Shown in pieces: positions 33,061-42,451 of a DNA stretch of 64,000 nt; positions within the stretch are counted from its first letter, which is position 1, and each line of letters starts with the position of its first letter. Under the pieces are notes generated by a model, which ran no database searches, was not told the origin of the DNA, and was given only the letters and a program-made list of their open reading frames with translations. A program made the translations under genes and the position numbers. This DNA comes from Stenotrophomonas rhizophila (GTDB lineage: Bacteria; Pseudomonadota; Gammaproteobacteria; Xanthomonadales; Xanthomonadaceae). Location: assembly GCF_000661955.1 (NCBI RefSeq), contig NZ_CP007597.1:2584984-2648983 (forward strand), in the 5' to 3' direction.

Positions 33061-36000
33061 ATGCGGCTGCATGTTCAACGTTGGACTGTTGGGCCCACGC
33101 CCCGCCACCTGGCACGCGCCCTGCTCTTCCCCGCACTGGCGCTGGCCGCCACCGGCCTGGCGCAGAACCTGCCGCCCCGCACCCAGTGGCAGGCGAGCAG
33201 CTCCTCGCAGCAGGTGCCCGCGATGGCGGTCAGTCACCTGATCGATGGCGACCCGAAGACCGTCACCGGCGGCGCCTTCAGCCCGGGCCACTGGTTCCAG
33301 GTGGATCTCGGCGCACCCGCCCAGTTGGGCGGCGCGCGGATCACCTGGGATGTCTCCAACCCGGAGGGCTACAGCCTGCAGACGTCGGTGGACGGCACGC
33401 ACTGGCAGCCCGCCTACACCATGCGGGATTCGCTGGGCGGGATCGAAACCCTGTTCTTCGCCCCGCGCCAGGCCCGCTACCTGCGCCTGGCCAGCCCGGA
33501 CAAGACCTCCGACTGGGGCGTGTCGATCTTCGAGCTTGAGCCGCTGGATACCACGGCAGCCGCACGCGTGGCCGGCCTGGATCCGGCCCAGGCGGCGGCG
33601 TTGTGGCAGGGCGACGCCAGCGTCCCGATGCCCGCACACGCCGGCGGCGAATCGCAGCTGGAAATCACCCTGCCGCGCGCGCAGTCCACCACCGGGCTGG
33701 CCGTCGACTGGGCCGGTGGTCACGGTGCCGCCCGCCTGCAGGCGCAGGACGCCAATGGCCGCTGGGTCGACCTCGCCCGCGACCCGCAGGCCGGCAGCCG
33801 CACCCAGAGCTGGTTGGCCGGCAACGCACCGGTGACAGCGAAGGCATTGCGCCTGCGCGTGGCCGGCACTGCCCCGCGGATCGCGCGGTTGCGTTTGCTG
33901 GGGCCGGCCGCGGTGATGACCCCGATGAAGCGTTATCAAGTGGCCGCCAGCGGCGCGCAGCGCGCCCTGTTCCCGGCCTCACTGCACCTGCAGCAGACCT
34001 ACTGGACGGCGGTGGGCGTGCACGCCGGCCGGCAGAAATCGATCTTCGACGAGTATGGCAACCTCGAAGCGTTCAAGGGCGCACCGCTGGTGCAACCGAT
34101 CTGGCGCAACGCCGATGGCACCACGGCCGGTGCCGCTGCAGCGCCGGTAGCGCACGCCCTGCGCGATGGCTGGAAACCGATGCCGTCGGCCACCTGGTCG
34201 CCGCAACCCGGGCTGGAACTGCAGAGCGAAACCTTCGCCATCGAGCGCGGCGGCCAACCGGTCACGTTCGTGCGCCACCGGCTGCGCAATACCGGCACCA
34301 CGCCGGTGGCGGGCACGCTGACGCTGGCAGTACGCCCGATGCAGATGAATCCGCCGTGGCAGAACGGCGGCCTGTCGCCGATCCGCGAGGTGGCCATCGA
34401 GGGCCGCGCGGTGCGCATCAACGGGCGACCGCTGCTGCAGTCGCTGACGCCGGTCGATGCCGCCGGTGCGGCCCCGTTCGGCAACGAAGGCAGCAGCGAG
34501 ATCACCACGGCCATCGCCAGCGGCATGCTGCCCGCCGCCCAGCACGCCGAAGACGCCGATGGCCTCGCGGCCGCCGCGCTGGCCTACCGCGTGCAGCTTG
34601 CGCCCGGCGCGAGCCGCTCGGTGGTGCTGGCCTTCCCGCTGGGCACCGCGCCCACCGCCGCCAACGGCAGCCTGCCCGATGCACCGGCGCTGGACCTGGC
34701 CAACCTGCCCGCCGACCCCGACGCCGCTTACGACGCGCTGGCCACCGAGGTGTCGGCCGACTGGCAGGCACGGCTGGGCCAGGTCGGGCTGCGCCTGCCC
34801 GACCCGTCGCTGGTGGACATGCTGCGCGCGCAGGCCGCGTACATGCTGATCAACCAGACCGGCCCGGCCATGCAACCGGGACCGCGCAACTACAACCGCT
34901 CCTTCATCCGCGACGGCATGGCCACCTCGGCGGTGCTGCTGCGCATGGGCGAGGCCAAGGTCGCACGCGATTACCTGGCTTGGTACAGCGCACACGGCGT
35001 GCACGCCAACGGCCTGGTCTCGCCGATCCTCAACGACGACGGCAGCGTCAACACCGGCTTCGGCTCGGACATCGAATATGACAGCCAGGGCCAGTACGTT
35101 TCGCTGGTCGCCGATGTGGCGCGGCTGGACGGCGGTCCCGAATCGGTGCGCGCGTACCTGCCCAAGGTGAAGGCGGCGCTGCGCTTTCTGCAGGCGCTGC
35201 GCGAACGCACACTGGTGCCGGGCTACATGGCCAGCCAACCGTCACCGGAACGTTTCGCCGGCATCCTGGCCCCGTCGATCAGCCACGAAGGCTACCCCTC
35301 GCCCACGCACAGCTACTGGGATGATTATTGGGGCCTGAAGGGCTGGCACGACGGCGCCTGGCTGGCCGAATCGCTGGGCGACCCTGACACCGCCCGCTGG
35401 GCGCGCGAACAATACACCGCACTGCACGATGCGCTGGCCGCCTCGATCCGCGCGACCATGGCGTGGAAGGGCATCGACTTCATTCCCTCCTCGGCCGACC
35501 TGGGCGACGGCGACCCGACCGGCGTGTCGATCGCACTGGACCCCACCGGTGCGCAGGACGTATTGCCCGCGGAGGCGCTGCGCACCACGTTCGCGCGCTA
35601 CCTGGCGGACGTGCGCAAGCGCAACCAGCCGGGGGCGTTGTATGCCTACACGCCGTATGAGATCCGCAACGTGCTGAGCTACGTGCATCTCAACCAGCCC
35701 GACGCCGCCGACGAGCTGCTGCAGGGCCTGCTGCACGACCGCCGCCCGCTGGAATGGCAGGTGCTCGCCGAAGTGGTGCATTCGCGGCTGCGCTTCCCGC
35801 GCTACCTGGGCGACATGCCGCACACCTGGATCGGCGCGGAGTACGGGCGCACGCTGTTCGGCATGCTGATGCGCGAGGACGACGATGCGCTGTCGCTGTT
35901 GCCGGGCGCCCCACCGTCGTGGGTGGCCGGGGAAGGACTGGCGGTTGATCGCCTGCCCACCGCCTATGGCACCCTGCAGATGGAGGCGCGGCAGCACGAT

Positions 36001-36177
36001 GGCACGTTGCGGGTCACCCTTGGTCCGGGCCTGCGCAAGCAGAGTGCCGTGCGCGTGTGGTGGCCGGCACGCACGCGCCCGGCCAGCGTGCGCGTGGATG
36101 GGCGCGCGGTACGCGATTACGATGCCGACGGGGTGCGGCTGGCGCAGCCGTTCCGCACGCTTGAAGCGCGCTGGTGA
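33061..36177 (+). CDS. Secreted F5/8 type C (discoidin) domain glycosidase, six-hairpin fold
   Basis: The 1038-residue protein starts with a long twin-basic N-region and a hydrophobic signal segment ending ALAATGLAQ near residue 35. A discoidin/CBM32-like domain follows at about 40-165 (HLIDGDPKTVTGGAF, HWFQVDLGAPAQLGGARITW, RYLRLASPD). A linker and beta-sandwich region lead to an (alpha/alpha)6 catalytic domain from about residue 600 (NYNRSFIRDGMATSAVLLRM, SYWDDYWGLKGWHDGAWLAE, HTWIGAEYGRTLFGML). The conserved acids in RDGM and WDDYW suit a glycoside hydrolase or phosphorylase. It probably acts on a polysaccharide outside the cytoplasm. The sugar target cannot be named. Confidence 0.85.
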   Translation: MRLHVQRWTVGPTPRHLARALLFPALALAATGLAQNLPPRTQWQASSSSQQVPAMAVSHLIDGDPKTVTGGAFSPGHWFQVDLGAPAQLGGARITWDVSNPEGYSLQTSVDGTHWQPAYTMRDSLGGIETLFFAPRQARYLRLASPDKTSDWGVSIFELEPLDTTAAARVAGLDPAQAAALWQGDASVPMPAHAGGESQLEITLPRAQSTTGLAVDWAGGHGAARLQAQDANGRWVDLARDPQAGSRTQSWLAGNAPVTAKALRLRVAGTAPRIARLRLLGPAAVMTPMKRYQVAASGAQRALFPASLHLQQTYWTAVGVHAGRQKSIFDEYGNLEAFKGAPLVQPIWRNADGTTAGAAAAPVAHALRDGWKPMPSATWSPQPGLELQSETFAIERGGQPVTFVRHRLRNTGTTPVAGTLTLAVRPMQMNPPWQNGGLSPIREVAIEGRAVRINGRPLLQSLTPVDAAGAAPFGNEGSSEITTAIASGMLPAAQHAEDADGLAAAALAYRVQLAPGASRSVVLAFPLGTAPTAANGSLPDAPALDLANLPADPDAAYDALATEVSADWQARLGQVGLRLPDPSLVDMLRAQAAYMLINQTGPAMQPGPRNYNRSFIRDGMATSAVLLRMGEAKVARDYLAWYSAHGVHANGLVSPILNDDGSVNTGFGSDIEYDSQGQYVSLVADVARLDGGPESVRAYLPKVKAALRFLQALRERTLVPGYMASQPSPERFAGILAPSISHEGYPSPTHSYWDDYWGLKGWHDGAWLAESLGDPDTARWAREQYTALHDALAASIRATMAWKGIDFIPSSADLGDGDPTGVSIALDPTGAQDVLPAEALRTTFARYLADVRKRNQPGALYAYTPYEIRNVLSYVHLNQPDAADELLQGLLHDRRPLEWQVLAEVVHSRLRFPRYLGDMPHTWIGAEYGRTLFGMLMREDDDALSLLPGAPPSWVAGEGLAVDRLPTAYGTLQMEARQHDGTLRVTLGPGLRKQSAVRVWWPARTRPASVRVDGRAVRDYDADGVRLAQPFRTLEARW

Positions 36178-36209
36178 ACGCAACAGACGAACAGAGGAAC
36201 GCGAGCGCG

Positions 36210-36581
36210 ATGGAGCTGGACCTCAACGGCCAGAGCGTGGCCGCTACAACGCAAGCACAGGTGGACGCAGCCCTCGCACGGGCGAACACCCTGCCGGCCT
36301 TCGAGCTATGGGCGACTGCGCCGACCGGTGCCACCCTGTGCATGTTGCGCAACGGTGTCCATGCCTGGCTGATGTACATTCCGGTTGAAGGCGATGCCGG
36401 CGTGCGTTCCTGCGGTGATGCCACGCGCATCGGATCGGCCGACTACGTGCTCGGCAACGGGCAGGTGGACACCTACCCGCTTTCCTGGTGCGTGGCGGTC
36501 GAGCAGTGCTTCAGTGCCGTGGCCACCTTTCTCCACAGTGGTGGCGACAAGCCCGAGGGCATCGTCTGGCTGGCGTCCTGA
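36210..36581 (+). CDS. Imm1-family immunity protein-like, orphan
   Basis: This 123-residue cytosolic protein has the Imm1 pattern: an N-terminal helix, then LCMLRNGVHAWLMYIPVEGD, SADYVLGNGQVDTYPLSWCV and a final helix GGDKPEGIVWL. Imm1 proteins neutralise deaminase and nuclease toxins of polymorphic toxin systems. No toxin gene is next to it: the upstream gene is a glycosidase and the downstream one, convergent after 3 bases, is a transport protein. ATG 36210 is used; a GTG at 36174 overlaps the preceding stop and would add twelve residues. Confidence 0.72.
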   Translation: MELDLNGQSVAATTQAQVDAALARANTLPAFELWATAPTGATLCMLRNGVHAWLMYIPVEGDAGVRSCGDATRIGSADYVLGNGQVDTYPLSWCVAVEQCFSAVATFLHSGGDKPEGIVWLAS

Positions 36582-36584
36582 CGC

Positions 36585-37559
36585 TTACAGGTTCGGCAGC
36601 CCCGGCGGATTGGTCTGCGACTGCGCCACCGCTTCTTCGCTCACATTCCAGCGCTTGAGCGCCTGGGCATAGGTGCCCGAGGCAATCTGCGTGTTCAAGG
36701 CCTGGGTGATGGGTTCGGCCAACCCGCTGCCCTTGCGCGTGGTCACCGAAATCGCCGCCGCATCGGGCCAGCCGCCCGGGAACAGCCCCACCCGCCGCAC
36801 CTTGCCGTCGCGCGCCGAATACGCCCCGGTGGCGTTGGGCTCGAAGGACACATCCGCGCGCCCGGTGATCACCGCCAGGCGGCCCACCACCGCGTCGTCG
36901 AAGTACTGGTACTCGACCGGTTTCAGGCCGGCGGCGATGTTCTGCTGGTCCCAGGCACGCAGGATCTGGTCCTGGTTGGTACTGGCCCCCACCACCACTT
37001 TCAGCCCGGCAACATCGGCGGGCGTGGTGATCTTCTGGATCGGGCCATCGGTGCGGGTGTAGATGCCCAGGAGGTCGTAGCGGTAGCTGGAGAAGTCGAA
37101 CTTCTGCTTGCGCGCTTCGGTCACGGTGATATTGGAAATCACCGCGTCGTACTTGCCCGACTGCAGCCCCAGCGGCCAGTCGGGCCACGCCACCGGGACC
37201 AGCACCAGCTTCAGGCCCAGGCCGTCGGCGATCAGCCGGGCGATGTCCGGTTCGACGCCCACGATCTGCTTGTTGTCGGCGCCGTAATCGGCCAGCGGCA
37301 GCTGCGCCGGATGCGTGGCCACGGTCAACGTGCCTGGCGTGACGAAGGTGAAGCCCGCCGGGATCAGGGCCGCCGCCTTCGGATCCGGCGTGCCGTTCAA
37401 GGCTGGCGCGGCATCACCGGCCAGGGTGGCGCGCGCAGCCGGTGCCGCGTCGCTGCCCTGCTCGACGCGCGAGTAGACGATGCCGGCAACACCGATCACC
37501 AGCACCGCGGCAACCAGTGCACTGCCGGTGGAGACGCGTCGTTTGTGGGGGGCGTTCAT
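36585..37559 (-). CDS. Periplasmic amino-acid-type solute-binding protein (family 3)
   Basis: The 324-residue protein begins with a membrane segment (SALVAAVLVIGVAGIVYSR) that is a signal anchor or signal peptide without a lipobox cysteine. A family-3 binding fold follows: LTVATHPAQLPLADYGADN, IVGVEPDIARLIADGLGLKL, QSGKYDAVISNITVTEARKQ, FDFSSYRYD and VVVGASTNQDQ. It lies 29 bases after the fused permease-ATPase and should deliver the ligand to it. In the Bacillus TcyJ/K system related binding proteins capture cystine and S-modified cysteines, and I infer a similar ligand here. Confidence 0.85.
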   Translation of the reverse strand: MNAPHKRRVSTGSALVAAVLVIGVAGIVYSRVEQGSDAAPAARATLAGDAAPALNGTPDPKAAALIPAGFTFVTPGTLTVATHPAQLPLADYGADNKQIVGVEPDIARLIADGLGLKLVLVPVAWPDWPLGLQSGKYDAVISNITVTEARKQKFDFSSYRYDLLGIYTRTDGPIQKITTPADVAGLKVVVGASTNQDQILRAWDQQNIAAGLKPVEYQYFDDAVVGRLAVITGRADVSFEPNATGAYSARDGKVRRVGLFPGGWPDAAAISVTTRKGSGLAEPITQALNTQIASGTYAQALKRWNVSEEAVAQSQTNPPGLPNL

Positions 37560-37588
37560 GCGGTTTCCCTGCTGAAAGTGAAAGGGGG

Positions 37589-39328
37589 TTACAGCGTCTT
37601 TGCAAGGAACTCGGCGGTACGCGGCTGGCGCGGCCGGTCGAACACCACTTCGGGCGGGCCCTGCTCCACGACCCGGCCCTGGTCCATCATCACCACGTGG
37701 TCGGCCACGCGGCGGGCAAAGCCGAGCTCGTGGGTGACGATCACCAGCGTGGTGCCCGAGCGCGCCAGCTCTTCGATCACGCTCAGCACCTCGGCCACCA
37801 GCTCCGGATCCAGTGCCGAGGTCGGCTCATCGAACAGCAGCACCTTGGGCTGCAGCGCCAACGCGCGGGCAATGGCGATGCGCTGCTGCTGGCCGCCGGA
37901 GAGCTCGCGCGGATAGGCGTGCGCCTTGTCGGCCAGGCCGATCCGCTCCAGCAGGTCGTACGCCTGCTGCTCGGCGTGCGCGCGGGCGAGGCCGCGCACC
38001 GCGATCGGTGCCTCGACGATGTTCTCCAGCGCGGTCAGGTGCGGGAACAGATTGAAGCCCTGGAACACCATGCCCACGTCGGCGCGCCGACGGCGGATCT
38101 CGCCTTCCGGCAACTCGTACAGCGTGTCGCCCTCGCGGCGGTAGCCCACCAGCTGCCCGTCCACGGTCACAAAGCCCTGATCCGCACGCTCCAGGTGGTT
38201 GATCAGGCGCAGCAGGGTGGATTTGCCGGCGCCGGACGGGCCGATCAGCACGGTGACGCTGCCAGCGCTCACCTCCAGGTGCACGTCCTCAAGCACGGTC
38301 TGGTCGCCGAACACCTTGCCCACGCCCTGCAGCGATACCGTGGCGCCGTTGCCCTGCAGCACCGGGGCGATCGACGGGCGCGAACCGGCACGGGCAGCGC
38401 TGCCCGCTGCAGGCGTACGCGGTGGCAGCTTGGACACCGTACGTTCCCGCTGCAGTTGGCCGCGTGCGAAACGTCGCTCGATGCGATGCTGGGCCAGCGA
38501 CAGCACGGTGAGGATGACCAGGTACCAGACCGTGGCCACCATCAGCAGCGGCACCACTTCCAGGTTGCGCCGGTAGATCACCTGCACCGTGTAGAAGAGC
38601 TCCGGCAACGCCAGCACGTAGACCACCGAGGTGCTCTTGGCCAGCCCGATCACGTCGTTGAACGCGGCCGGCAGGATCGAACGCATGGCCTGCGGCAGGA
38701 TGATGCGGCGGATCTGCCGGCCACGCGGCAACCCGAGCGCCGCCGACGCTTCGTATTGGCCGTGGTCCACCGAGAGAATGCCGCCGCGGATCACCTCGGC
38801 CGAGAACGCGGCCTGGTTGAGGGTAAGCCCCAGCACCGCCGCGGTGAACACGCCGATCAGCTGCGTGGTCGGGTACGAGAACAGCGTGATGCTGGTGAAC
38901 GGCACGCCCAGCGCGATGGTGCTGTACAGATAGCCCAGGTTGTTGAGCAGCAGCAACAGCACCAGCAGCGGGATCGAGCGGAACAGCCAAACGTAGCCCC
39001 ACGACACCGCCGCCAGCAGCGGCGAGCCGGACACCCGCGCCAGTGCCAGCACGGTGCCCAGGCCGAAGCCCAGCGCCGTGCCCAGGGCGGTCAGCCACAG
39101 CGTGCGGGCCAACCCTTCCAGCACCGGGCGGGCGAAGAACCATTCGGCAAACGTGCCCCAGCCCCAGCGCGGGTTGCCCAGCACCGATTGCAGGCCGAAC
39201 AGGATCAGGGCCAGCGCCACCACGGTACCGGCCAGCTGCAGCGGATGCCGCGCCGGCACGATGCGCAGCGCGGGCGATGGCGTGGCGGGTGCGACGATAC
39301 CCGGCAGCGTGCTGGATGGGGTGCTCAT
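37589..39328 (-). CDS. Fused polar amino-acid ABC permease and ATPase
   Basis: One 579-residue chain carries both the membrane and ATP-binding parts of an importer. Residues 30-290 are a HisM/GlnP-type permease with the EAA loop (YEASAALGLPRGRQIRRIIL, PAAFNDVIGLAKSTS). After a Pro/Ala-rich linker at about 295-325, the ATPase has Walker A GPSGAGKST, Q-loop MVFQGFNLFPHLT, signature LSGGQQQR and Walker B VLLFDEPTSALDPE. In most bacteria, such as Bacillus TcyL/M/N, these are separate proteins. The chain overlaps the GNAT gene upstream by 4 bases (ATGA). Confidence 0.93.
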   Translation of the reverse strand: MSTPSSTLPGIVAPATPSPALRIVPARHPLQLAGTVVALALILFGLQSVLGNPRWGWGTFAEWFFARPVLEGLARTLWLTALGTALGFGLGTVLALARVSGSPLLAAVSWGYVWLFRSIPLLVLLLLLNNLGYLYSTIALGVPFTSITLFSYPTTQLIGVFTAAVLGLTLNQAAFSAEVIRGGILSVDHGQYEASAALGLPRGRQIRRIILPQAMRSILPAAFNDVIGLAKSTSVVYVLALPELFYTVQVIYRRNLEVVPLLMVATVWYLVILTVLSLAQHRIERRFARGQLQRERTVSKLPPRTPAAGSAARAGSRPSIAPVLQGNGATVSLQGVGKVFGDQTVLEDVHLEVSAGSVTVLIGPSGAGKSTLLRLINHLERADQGFVTVDGQLVGYRREGDTLYELPEGEIRRRRADVGMVFQGFNLFPHLTALENIVEAPIAVRGLARAHAEQQAYDLLERIGLADKAHAYPRELSGGQQQRIAIARALALQPKVLLFDEPTSALDPELVAEVLSVIEELARSGTTLVIVTHELGFARRVADHVVMMDQGRVVEQGPPEVVFDRPRQPRTAEFLAKTL

Positions 39329-39870
39329 GCGTGGACTCCCTGCCGCTGCGGCGGCGCGGCGTTGGCAGCCGGGTGCGGTAGCGGCAGGTGCTTTTCAAAC
39401 GGCAGGTGGGCCACGGTTTCCGGGTCGGCCTGCAGGTCAAACAACGCGCGGTAGCCATGACCCAGGTACAGGCCCACCGCTTCGGGCTGGCGGAACCCGG
39501 TGGTCAGGTAGACGCGCCGGTAGCCCTGCCGCGCGGCCTGGTCTTCCAGCTCCTGCAGCACGCGTCGCGCGATGCCCTGGCGGCGCAGACCCGGCAACGT
39601 CCAGATCCGCTTGAACTCGGCGGTGTCGGCATCGCGGTGCGGCATGAAGGCGCCGCCGGAGATGGCTACGCCGTCGCGCAGCAGCAGCACGAACGCCCCT
39701 ACGGGTGCGGCAAAGGCATCGGGCGGGTAACGCTCCAGTTCTTCGCGGGCGCTGCCACCGATGCGCCCGCGCACATCCGCGTAGCGGCTGTCGTACTCCT
39801 GCTCCAGCCCATCGAACAGCGGCTTGGCCAGCGGGTCGTGCACCGAGGTGTACAGGAACAGGTCGCTCAT
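39325..39870 (-). CDS. GNAT N-acetyltransferase, possible SnaA-like S-alkylcysteine N-acetylase
   Basis: The 181-residue protein has GNAT motif A FKRIWTLPGLRRQGIARRVL near residues 100-119 and motif B RVYLTTGFRQPEAVGLYLGHGY. In the Bacillus sna/cmo locus the GNAT SnaA acetylates S-(2-succino)cysteine or similar thioethers before oxidation. The same mix of genes surrounds this one: an amidohydrolase whose stop overlaps its start by 4 bases, monooxygenases and an amino-acid importer. The orthologous function is inferred from context. Start ATG 39870. Confidence 0.72.
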   Translation of the reverse strand: MSDLFLYTSVHDPLAKPLFDGLEQEYDSRYADVRGRIGGSAREELERYPPDAFAAPVGAFVLLLRDGVAISGGAFMPHRDADTAEFKRIWTLPGLRRQGIARRVLQELEDQAARQGYRRVYLTTGFRQPEAVGLYLGHGYRALFDLQADPETVAHLPFEKHLPLPHPAANAAPPQRQGVHA

Positions 39871-41078
39871 GCCGCATCCTCCACCAGGTAACGCTCGGCC
39901 AGCCGCGACCACAGGCTGGCGGCCGGCGCGATGGCTGCATCGTTGAACACGTAGCGCGGGCTGTGCAGCGGCGCACTGTCGCCGTTGCCCACGAACACGA
40001 AACTGCCCGGCCGGGCCTGCAGCAGGAAGGCAAAGTCCTCGCTGGCCGTGCGCGGCGCGAACCCGTCCACCAGCTGCTGCGCACCGAAGCCGTCCAACGC
40101 CACCTGGCGCACGAACGCGGTCTGCTCGGGATGGTTGATCACGCTGGGAAAACCACGCGGGAACTCGACCTCGGCACGCGCACCGAAGGCGGCGGCGGTG
40201 TGTTCTGCAATCTCGGTGACGCGGCGGCGCAGGGTGTCGCGCACCTCGGGAAGATAGGCACGCACGGTGAGGGTCAGCTCGACCGCATCGGGAATCACGT
40301 TGGCTGCCTTGCCGCCATGGATGGAGCCCACCGTGACCACGCCCATCTGGCGCGGATCGACATTGCGCGACACCACGCTCTGCAGCGCGGTCACGATATG
40401 CGCGGCGGCCAGGATCGGGTCGACACTGCCCTGCGGTTCGGCACCATGGCCGCCCTTGCCCACCACCCGAACTTTCGCCCAGTCCACCGACGCCATCGCC
40501 GGGCCGTCGACGAACCCGAAATGGCCCACCGGCACGCCGGGCCAGTTGTGCAACCCGTAGATCGCATCCACCGGGAAGCGCTCGAACAGGCCGTCGGCAA
40601 TCATCTTCGTTGCGCCCGAGCCGGTTTCCTCGGCCGGCTGGAACACCAGCTGCAGGGTGCCGTCGAAGCGCCCGTGGTGGGCCAGGTAGTGCGCGGCCGC
40701 GAGCAGGATGGCGGTGTGGCCATCGTGCCCGCAGGCATGCATCAATCCCTCGCGCTGGCTGGCGTAGCCCAGCCCGGATTCCTCATGGATCGGCAGTGCA
40801 TCGATGTCGGCACGCAGGCCCAGGCGACGACTGCCCTGCCCGCGCTGCAGCGTGCCCACCACGCCGGTACCGCCAACGCCGGTGGTCACCGCATAGCCCC
40901 ACTGCTGCAGCAGCTCGGCCACGCGGGCGCTGGTGCGGTGCTCTTCGAAGGCCAGCTCGGGGTGCTGGTGCAGGTCGTGGCGGATCGCGATGGCGTCGGC
41001 GTTGCGTGCTGCAATAGCGGGCAGCACGCCGCCGTGCAGGGGAACGATATCAACCGGGGGCCGGTGCAGGATGTTCAT
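39867..41078 (-). CDS. M20-family amidohydrolase, probable N-acyl-amino-acid deacetylase
   Basis: The 403-residue metal-dependent hydrolase has IRHDLHQHPELAFEEHRT near residue 33, the zinc/manganese motif LMHACGHDGHTAIL near 112-125, FQPAEETGSGA with the general base, GKGGHGAEPQG in the dimerisation domain and FAPRTASEDFAFLL near the end. It belongs to the HipO/IAA-amino-acid hydrolase group. In the proposed pathway it would play SndA's part, removing acetyl from N-acetylcysteine once the S-substituent is gone. Confidence 0.9.
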   Translation of the reverse strand: MNILHRPPVDIVPLHGGVLPAIAARNADAIAIRHDLHQHPELAFEEHRTSARVAELLQQWGYAVTTGVGGTGVVGTLQRGQGSRRLGLRADIDALPIHEESGLGYASQREGLMHACGHDGHTAILLAAAHYLAHHGRFDGTLQLVFQPAEETGSGATKMIADGLFERFPVDAIYGLHNWPGVPVGHFGFVDGPAMASVDWAKVRVVGKGGHGAEPQGSVDPILAAAHIVTALQSVVSRNVDPRQMGVVTVGSIHGGKAANVIPDAVELTLTVRAYLPEVRDTLRRRVTEIAEHTAAAFGARAEVEFPRGFPSVINHPEQTAFVRQVALDGFGAQQLVDGFAPRTASEDFAFLLQARPGSFVFVGNGDSAPLHSPRYVFNDAAIAPAASLWSRLAERYLVEDAA

Positions 41079-41090
41079 CGTGATGCTCCT

Positions 41091-42434
41091 TCAGCCCGCC
41101 TTGCGCACGGGTGCGGTGTCGCCGGCATGGCGGCTGGCCTTGCGCGGCAGCCCCAGGTGGTCACGCAAGGTGCCACCCTCCAACGTGCCGCGGTGGTAAC
41201 CACGTGCCTGCAGGATCGGCAGTACCTGGCTGACGAAGTCGTCCAGGCCCTCGCGCTGCACCGAGAAGCCGAGGATGAAGCCATCGCTGGCACCGGCCTC
41301 GAACCAGCGGATCAGCTCGTCGGCCACGTGCTCGGCGGTGCCGATGAAGCTCGGGCGCGGGCTGACCGCCTGCAACGCCACCTGGCGCAGGGTCAGGCCA
41401 TGCGCGCGGGCGTCCTGCTTGATCTTGTCGGTGGTTGAACGGAACGAGTTGGCGCCGATGTCGCCCAGCTCCGGGAACGGGCCGTCCGGGTCGTACTGGG
41501 TGAAATCGTGGTGGTCGAAGAAACGCCCCAGGTAGGCCAGTGCATCGTCCAGCCCGGCCAGCGCGGCAATGGCCTGGTACTTGGCTTCGGCGTCTTCCGC
41601 GGTGGCGCCGACGATCGGCCCGATGCCCGGAAAGATCTTCACGTCGGCAGCGCTGCGACCGTGTGCGATCGCCGCGTTCTTCACCTTCTGGGTGAACGCG
41701 CGGGTTTCTTCCAGCGACGGCGCGTGGGTGAACACCGCATCGGCGTACTTGCCGGCCAGCGCGATGCCATCGTCAGACGCGCCGGCCTGGAAGATCACCG
41801 GTTGCCCCTGCGGCGAGCGCTGGATGTTGAGCGGACCTTCCACTTGGAAGAACCGGCCCTTGTGGTCCAGCCGGCGGAATTTCCCGGGCGCGAAGAAGGT
41901 GCCGCTGTCGCGATCGCGCACGAAGGCATCGTCGTCCCAGGAATCCCACAGGCCCTGCACCACCTCCAGGTATTCGTCGGCGATCTGGTAGCGCAGCGCA
42001 TGATCGGGATGCGGGCGGCCGTAGTTGCGCCCGGAGCCCTCCAGCGGCGAGGTCACCACGTTCCAGCCCGCGCGCCCGCCGCTGATCAGGTCCAGCGAGG
42101 CGAACTGCCGCGCCACCGTATAGGGGTCGCTGTAGGAGGTGGACAAGGTGCCAGCCAGGCCGAGCTTCGTGGTGGCCGTGGCCAGCGCCGACAGCAGCGT
42201 GATCGGCTCGAAGCGGTTGAGGAAATGCGGGATCGATTTCTCGTTGATGTACAGGCCGTCGGCAACGAAGCCGAACGCGATGCCATGGTCTTCGGCGGTG
42301 CGGGCCACGTCGATGTAGTACTGCAGGTTGACGCTGGCATCGGCCACGTTGGAGGGATGCTTCCAGGCATGCATGTGGCTGCCGGGGCCCTGCAGCATGA
42401 TGCCGAACGGAATGGGACGCGGGGTCTTGCTCAT
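41091..42434 (-). CDS. FMN-dependent monooxygenase of the NtaA/SnaA/DszA family (CmoJ-like)
   Basis: The 447-residue luciferase-like enzyme has the subfamily marks [73 protein letters not shown] and [20 protein letters not shown]. Enzymes of this class oxidise thioethers, sulfones or amines with reduced FMN supplied by a separate reductase. YtnJ/CmoJ in Bacillus is of this type and splits the C-S bond of N-acetylated S-modified cysteine. A DszA-like sulfone role is the alternative. Confidence 0.87.
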   Translation of the reverse strand: MSKTPRPIPFGIMLQGPGSHMHAWKHPSNVADASVNLQYYIDVARTAEDHGIAFGFVADGLYINEKSIPHFLNRFEPITLLSALATATTKLGLAGTLSTSYSDPYTVARQFASLDLISGGRAGWNVVTSPLEGSGRNYGRPHPDHALRYQIADEYLEVVQGLWDSWDDDAFVRDRDSGTFFAPGKFRRLDHKGRFFQVEGPLNIQRSPQGQPVIFQAGASDDGIALAGKYADAVFTHAPSLEETRAFTQKVKNAAIAHGRSAADVKIFPGIGPIVGATAEDAEAKYQAIAALAGLDDALAYLGRFFDHHDFTQYDPDGPFPELGDIGANSFRSTTDKIKQDARAHGLTLRQVALQAVSPRPSFIGTAEHVADELIRWFEAGASDGFILGFSVQREGLDDFVSQVLPILQARGYHRGTLEGGTLRDHLGLPRKASRHAGDTAPVRKAG

Positions 42435-42451
42435 GGCGTTCTCCTGGGGGA

